From: Woeseia sp034521225
GTDB lineage: Bacteria; Pseudomonadota; Gammaproteobacteria; Steroidobacterales; Woeseiaceae
Length of the DNA: 64,000 nucleotides
Assembly: GCA_034521225.1 (NCBI GenBank)
Contig: JAXHMR010000020.1
Coordinates: 1 to 64,000, forward strand
Direction: 5' to 3'
Part shown: in pieces, positions 63,903-64,000 of the stretch
Layout of the letters: every line of letters starts with the position of its first letter
Position numbering within the stretch: position 1 is the stretch's first letter
The notes under the pieces: generated by a model
Told to the model about the DNA's origin: nothing
Database searches by the model: none
What the model saw: only the letters and a program-made list of their open reading frames with translations
Made by a program: the position numbers and the translations under genes

Positions 63903-64000
63903 TCGATTATTCGTGAGGGTTTGACTGCGGTGACAGGCGGAGGCGCGCCACTGCCTTCGTGCCATCTAATAAACCAGGCCAGTGGAAATCAATACGTGAA
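63903..64000. repeat. Possible decayed family A copy at window end
   Basis: TCGATTATTCGTGAGG followed by GGCGGAGGCGCGCCA resembles the left end of repeat A with several changes. The window ends before a right arm could be checked. Confidence 0.3.

Overview
The window is a GC-rich, densely coding stretch of bacterial chromosome with no rRNA, tRNA or CRISPR array that I can recognise. Gene content (PssA, MscL, 5-formyl-THF cyclo-ligase, AlaX, an Mpo1-like membrane protein, Tat-exported enzymes, cytochromes c, an M48-TPR lipoprotein) points to an aerobic Gram-negative proteobacterium. The large share of secreted peptidases, amidohydrolases and sodium-coupled carriers suits a protein- and amino-acid-degrading marine or sediment gammaproteobacterium of the Woeseia type. 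That placement is an inference, and DapF carries motifs I associate with the alphaproteobacterial form.

Layout. 0.4-5 kb: secreted M20 peptidase, acetamidase/formamidase, Tat-type amidohydrolase. 5-8.7 kb: a double-glycine-peptide exporter (HlyD-type fusion protein plus C39 peptidase/ABC transporter) with no recognisable precursor, followed by a 40-codon lipoprotein-like ORF cut off by a repeat. 9-19 kb: P-loop kinase, periplasmic protein, Mpo1-like protein, PurD-like ATP-grasp enzyme, GGDEF remnant, S9 peptidase, MscL, folate cyclo-ligase, DUF418 protein, AlaX. 19-22.5 kb: M20 hydrolase translationally coupled to DapF, then a beta-lactamase-type serine hydrolase. 22.8-25.9 kb: NhaC-type carrier, acetylpolyamine-deacetylase-like protein and SSAT-like acetyltransferase in one operon. 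26-36 kb: two cytochromes c, gamma-glutamyltransferase, two more NhaC-type carriers, sugar dehydrogenase, CorC-type CBS protein, SDR. 35.9-38.8 kb: three overlapping genes for membrane-anchored, mostly copper-binding proteins. 39.9-40.5 kb: a two-gene small-protein operon with promoter and near-ideal terminator. 40.6-50.7 kb: peroxiredoxin-like protein, MFS exporter, Tat-type PLP enzyme, GntR regulator with FAH hydrolase, alpha/beta hydrolase, amidohydrolase, APC permease. 51-64 kb: M48-TPR lipoprotein, PssA, class III aminotransferase, zinc metalloprotease, SSS symporter, cupin-amidohydrolase pair, and an ECF sigma factor with a likely anti-sigma partner.

Two features dominate. First, about 15 of some 50 genes are interrupted by single-base frame changes, many in mononucleotide runs, while the broken parts keep every catalytic motif. 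This looks like residual indel error rather than real gene decay, so I annotate those genes as full-length loci. Second, at least four families of interspersed inverted repeats (called A-D here) fill the gaps. Family A, 180-200 bp with ends containing a TTCATGAA palindrome, repeatedly touches or supplies stop codons of neighbouring genes.

Functionally the window reads as a scavenging programme. Secreted peptidases and amidohydrolases break down peptides and amides, sodium-coupled carriers take up products or maintain the sodium gradient, and aminotransferases, hydrolases and dehydrogenases process them.
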